The notes under the pieces were generated by a model. It ran no database searches and was not told the origin of the DNA. It saw nothing but the letters and a program-made list of their open reading frames with translations. The position numbers were made by a program, and so were the translations under genes. Positions 61,022 to 64,000 of a DNA stretch of 64,000 nucleotides are shown here, piece after piece. The stretch comes from Thermasporomyces sp036564245. GTDB lineage: Bacteria; Actinomycetota; Actinomycetes; Propionibacteriales; Actinopolymorphaceae. The stretch lies in contig DATCKU010000042.1 in NCBI GenBank assembly GCA_036564245.1, positions 62,001 through 126,000 of the forward strand, read 5' to 3'. Numbering within the stretch: the stretch's first letter is position 1; the number at the start of each line of letters is the position of its first letter.

Positions 61022-62184
61022 GATGGGACCTCCTCGGCGGTGACCTCCTCGGCGTCTACTTCCTCGATGTGGTAGCCGTTTCCCAGCGCAGCGAGGAGGC
61101 TCACCCGCGGAATCACGCCTCGGAGCCGTCCGTCATCTGTCACAACCGCCAGTGGAACCGGAGACTGCGCCGATGGCGTCAAGAGGTTCGTGACCAACGT
61201 GTCGGGCCGGACCGTCACGACGTCACGGGGATTCATCAAGCGGTGCAACGAGTCGGCGCCGTTGCGTACCGCCTCGGCAACTGCCTCGTCACGGACGACG
61301 CCGACCAACCGCCTGTCACCGCTGACCACGAATGCGGAAGCCACCTGTCGTTCCTGCATCACACGCAACGCCTGCTGCACTCCAGCGTTCGCATCCAAGA
61401 CGGCCACCGGTTCTTCCATCACGGCGGCGGCAGTCAGTACGCGCGACCGATCGACGTCTTGCACGAACTGCGCGACGTACTCGTTCGCCGGATTCCGCAG
61501 GATCTCTTCAGCGGTGCCGATCTGCACGATCCGTCCGTCACGCATCATCGCGATCCGGTCGCCGAGACGCATGGCCTCGTTGAGGTCGTGAGTGATGAAG
61601 ACGATGGTTTTCGCCAAGCGGGCTTGCAGTTCGAGCAGCTGGTCCTGCATTTCCCTGCGGATCAGCGGGTCCAGTGCGCTGAACGCCTCGTCCATCAACA
61701 GGATGTTGGTACCGGTCGCCAATGCGCGAGCCAGACCTACTCGTTGCCGCATTCCGCCAGAGAGCTGTGTCGGCAAGTGGTCCTCCCAACCACTGAGGCC
61801 GACCATCTCGAGGGCTTCGTATGCACGCGCTCGCCGTTCTGCCTTGGGAACTTGACGAATCTCCAAGCCATACGCCGCGTTCTCCAGCACCGTTCGATGG
61901 GGAAGGAGGGCGAAGTGCTGGAACACCATGCTGATTTTCTGCTTGCGGATCTCGCGAAGCTGGCGTGGCTTCAAGCCGGTGAGCTGAACGCCGTCGACAT
62001 AGACCGTTCCGGATGTAGGGGTGAGCAAGCCATTGAGCATCCGGAGCAGCGTGGATTTGCCGGATCCGGACAGGCCCATGACGACGAAGACTTCACCTGT
62101 CTGGACTTCGAAAGACACATCGATGACAGCGCGCGTGTCACCGAATACCTTGTTGAGCTTCTCGGCGCGTATTGCCGCGGGCAC
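61018..62184 (-). CDS. glycine betaine/proline-type ABC transporter ATPase with CBS domains
   Basis: A 388-residue ATPase of the ProV/OpuAA type. Walker A is GLSGSGKSTLLRML, the signature LSGGMRQRVGLARALATG, Walker B LLMDEAFSALDP, and the switch His in ITHDLNEA. Two CBS modules at the C-terminus (about residues 265-375; ASAFVVSGDRRLVGVVRDEA) are the ionic-strength or nucleotide sensor of osmoregulated importers. I chose the GTG at 62184, preceded by GGGAGG. The open frame extends to 62247 without conserved sequence. First gene of the operon. Confidence 0.94.
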   Translation of the reverse strand: MPAAIRAEKLNKVFGDTRAVIDVSFEVQTGEVFVVMGLSGSGKSTLLRMLNGLLTPTSGTVYVDGVQLTGLKPRQLREIRKQKISMVFQHFALLPHRTVLENAAYGLEIRQVPKAERRARAYEALEMVGLSGWEDHLPTQLSGGMRQRVGLARALATGTNILLMDEAFSALDPLIRREMQDQLLELQARLAKTIVFITHDLNEAMRLGDRIAMMRDGRIVQIGTAEEILRNPANEYVAQFVQDVDRSRVLTAAAVMEEPVAVLDANAGVQQALRVMQERQVASAFVVSGDRRLVGVVRDEAVAEAVRNGADSLHRLMNPRDVVTVRPDTLVTNLLTPSAQSPVPLAVVTDDGRLRGVIPRVSLLAALGNGYHIEEVDAEEVTAEEVPS

Positions 62185-62677
62185 GAGCCTCCCATCCTCG
62201 GTTCGGCGCGCACCGCCGCACAACGCTGGCCGGCGTGGGGAATTCACATTCCCAGCGCCTGCCCGCGCACCTCGTCATACGGCGAGCACTCGGGGCGGCC
62301 GCGGCAACTCACCACTCCAATGCGTCAGCGTGCGAGCGTCCACGCCTTCTGCGGAACGTTCTCACGAGCCACGGCCCGACCGAAACCGGTCCCGACACGA
62401 CGGCTGCGCTCACAGCCCATCGCCCACTCGAGGCCTGCAAGGCGCTCTTCCCCGGACTGGTCGTGTGGCGCATGCCACATCGAACCAGCACGGCACGCCA
62501 ACGTGCGGCCGCGTCGACCGCGTTGGCCCGGTCAGTTCGAACGTACGAACCGTCGCAGACCGTCCGGCCCAGCCCCTGACGGACTTGTCCCGGTCCACGA
62601 CCGTACCAAATGCCAGGACGAGCCGGCACCTCCCCGGTTCGGCACCTTGCCGCGCCTGGCCATAGCCCTGACATGGC

Positions 62678-62723
62678 AACTGGCTCCTTTCCGCGGCGTA
62701 CATGCCACAGAAAGGAGCCAGTT
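62678..62723. terminator. 14 bp perfect inverted repeat downstream of the ABC exporter
   Basis: AACTGGCTCCTTTC (62678-62691) pairs exactly with GAAAGGAGCCAGTT (62710-62723) around an 18-base loop. In exporter gene direction it begins 30 bp after the stop codon and is preceded by the AATGACCA motif. A probable terminator, or the end structure of a small element. Confidence 0.6.
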
Positions 62724-62735
62724 ACTTACGTAACG

Positions 62736-62743
62736 TGGTCATT
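62736..62743 (-). repeat. copy of the AATGACCA motif after the ABC exporter gene
   Basis: TGGTCATT in ACGTAACGTGGTCATTTTC, 10 bp beyond the exporter stop at 62754. In gene direction AATGACCACGTTACGT, the same variant as at 42635 and 57799. Confidence 0.6.
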
Positions 62744-62753
62744 TTCAGAGGTG

Positions 62754-64000
62754 TCAGGCGAGGCTGTCGAGCCAGGCCTGGTGCAGATCGGCGAAGCGGC
62801 CACTGTCGGCGATCAGCTGCGACGGCGGACCGTCTTCCACGATGCGGCCACCCTCCATGACGAGCACCCGGTCGGCGATCTCCACGGTGGAGAGCCGGTG
62901 CGCGATGATGAGGGCCGTCCGGTCGGCGAGGATCGTGCGCAAGGCGCGTTGCACCAAGCGCTCGCTCGGCACGTCCAGGCTCGAGGTCGCCTCGTCGAGG
63001 ATCAGCACCGCGGGGTCGGCGAGGAACGCCCGCGCGAACGCGACCAACTGCCGTTGTCCCGCCGACAACCGGCCGCCGCGCTTACCGACCAGTGTGTCGT
63101 AACCGTCTGGCAGCGCCTCGATGAACTCGTCGGCTCCGATCGCCCGAGCGGCCGCCTTGATGTCCCGCATCGACGCGCTCGGCCGGCCGAACCGGATGTT
63201 GTCGGCCACCGTGCCGGTGAACAGGAAGTTCTCCTGCGTCACCATGACGACGACCTGCCGGAACGTCGCCTCGTCAAGGTCTCGCAGGTCGATCCCGTCC
63301 AACGTCACTCGGCCCCGGATGGGGTCGTAGAACCGCGACAGCAGCTTCGCCAGCGTGGTCTTGCCCGCACCGGTCGCACCGACGAGCGCCACGGTCTGAC
63401 CCGCCGGGATGTGCAGGTCGAGGTGCGGCAGCACGAGCCGTTCGGGCTCGGACTGGTCACCACGCGGGTCGGACGACTTGTAGCCGAACTCCACGCCCTC
63501 GAAGCGCACCTCGCCGCGCGCCTTGTGACGCGGCAGCGGAACCGGATGCCGCGGCTCCGGAACGTCGGGCTGCTCCTCCAACACGCCGGACAGCTTCTCC
63601 AGCGCGGCACTCGCCGACTGGAACGTGTTGTAGAACTGGCTGATCTCCTGCATCGGCTCGTAGAACTGCCGCAGGTACAGCAGGAAGGCCGCGAGCACAC
63701 CGACCGTCACCGCGTCGTGGAACGCGAGCCAACCGCCGTACAGCAACACGGCGGCCACCGTGACGTTCCCGATCACCTTGACGCCCGGCATGAAGACGGC
63801 GATCAGCCGCATGCCCCGCATGTTCGCATCGCGGTAGGCGACGTTGAGCTCTCCGAAGATCTCCTGGTTCCGCGGCTCACGGCGAAACGCCTGGACCGCA
63901 CGGATACCGGTCATCGACTCGACGAAGTGGACGATGACCGCCGCCACCGCCTCCCGGGTGCGCCGGTACGCGATGCTCGACTGCTTCCGGAACCACTGCG
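62754..64000 (-). CDS. ABC exporter, fused membrane and ATPase domains (partial, 5' end beyond the window)
   Basis: The C-terminal 415 or so residues of an MsbA-like half-transporter. The visible membrane part runs from the window edge (FRKQSSIAYRRTREAVAAVI) through the last helices. The ATPase has Walker A GATGAGKTTLAKLLSRFYDP, signature LSAGQRQLVAFARAFLADPA, Walker B ILDEATSSLD and the switch His in IIAHRLSTVEIADRVLVMEG. It exports a lipid, peptide or drug. The upstream neighbour may be a partner half-transporter, but lies outside the window. The open frame is continuous to the right edge. Confidence 0.93.
   Translation of the reverse strand, partial: QWFRKQSSIAYRRTREAVAAVIVHFVESMTGIRAVQAFRREPRNQEIFGELNVAYRDANMRGMRLIAVFMPGVKVIGNVTVAAVLLYGGWLAFHDAVTVGVLAAFLLYLRQFYEPMQEISQFYNTFQSASAALEKLSGVLEEQPDVPEPRHPVPLPRHKARGEVRFEGVEFGYKSSDPRGDQSEPERLVLPHLDLHIPAGQTVALVGATGAGKTTLAKLLSRFYDPIRGRVTLDGIDLRDLDEATFRQVVVMVTQENFLFTGTVADNIRFGRPSASMRDIKAAARAIGADEFIEALPDGYDTLVGKRGGRLSAGQRQLVAFARAFLADPAVLILDEATSSLDVPSERLVQRALRTILADRTALIIAHRLSTVEIADRVLVMEGGRIVEDGPPSQLIADSGRFADLHQAWLDSLA

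Larger units (their letters stand above)
62185..62753. other. 569 bp intergenic region between two ABC transporter genes
   Basis: Upstream of the betaine importer and downstream of the ABC exporter. Open frames here show no family features. The left part must hold the importer promoter. The right end holds a 14 bp inverted repeat and a copy of the AATGACCA motif. I found no convincing riboswitch. Confidence 0.5.

Noticed and set aside
62532..62552. GTTCGAACGTACGAAC as a LexA box
   Set aside because: An actinobacterial LexA site needs GAAC-N4-GTTC; here the second half is GAAC in the wrong orientation.
62185..62560. Riboswitch (c-di-AMP type) before the betaine importer
   Set aside because: I looked for conserved riboswitch segments on the minus strand and found no convincing set; a covariance-model search would settle it.
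1..64000. tRNA, rRNA, CRISPR or intact transposon
   Set aside because: I saw no array of direct repeats, no rRNA-like conserved blocks, no convincing cloverleaf with a TTC arm, and no transposase gene; a tRNAscan or IS search could still find something small.

Overview
This 64 kb window is high-GC DNA of actinobacterial type. GTG starts are common, several genes appear leaderless, and it encodes an F420-type LLM oxidoreductase, a GTP-dependent PEP carboxykinase and a DUF222/HNH remnant. The gene content resembles soil Propionibacteriales such as Kribbella, Actinopolymorpha or Nocardioides, but I cannot fix the genus by reading. I saw no rRNA, tRNA, CRISPR array or intact insertion sequence.

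Region 1 (about 0.2-9.8 kb): one tight minus-strand run holds a response regulator, a histidine kinase, a secreted fibronectin-III protein, a MoxR ATPase, a DUF58 protein and a transglutaminase-like membrane protein. It probably forms an operon. The transglutaminase has Ser where the nucleophilic Cys is expected. A LuxR-type regulator diverges from the response regulator across a direct repeat.

Region 2 (9.8-23.7 kb): a carbohydrate or sugar-acid catabolic island. It holds a secreted DUF4185-like protein, an SDR, an RraA-like aldolase, a short UxuA-type dehydratase, a complete ABC sugar importer, a glucarate-dehydratase-like enolase-superfamily enzyme, a bicupin, a Gfo/Idh/MocA oxidoreductase, a FadR-type GntR repressor and a GH172 (DUF2961) hydrolase. 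Four copies of an ACTAG-centred site lie in front of its transcription units, so it reads as one regulon. The substrate is unknown, and this is the best candidate here for an undescribed pathway.

Region 3 (23.7-33.3 kb): a serine hydrolase behind a double palindrome, an alpha-lytic-type protease, an enolase paralogue with an altered active site, bifunctional PutA, an orphan MASE1 membrane sensor and an SDR.

Region 4 (33.3-42.5 kb): 2-oxoacid dehydrogenase E1 alpha and beta are linked to paaZ and paaB, with an Lrp-type regulator diverging. A VOC-VOC-DinB fusion diverges from a WYL regulator. A CrtI-like desaturase follows.

Region 5 (42.6-64 kb): a TAXI-TRAP importer diverging from an AGPS-like flavoenzyme, two decayed genes, a polysaccharide deacetylase, an LLM oxidoreductase, pckG, a small membrane protein with an SPFH lipoprotein, an acyltransferase fusion, a thiolase, a phosphotransferase lacking catalytic residues, a sucrase/ferredoxin-like protein, a glycine-betaine-type ABC importer, and the 3' part of an ABC exporter cut by the right edge.

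Across the window a short motif, AATGACCA followed by CGTTAC, CGCAAC or GGCG, recurs mostly just after stop codons and in sense orientation.
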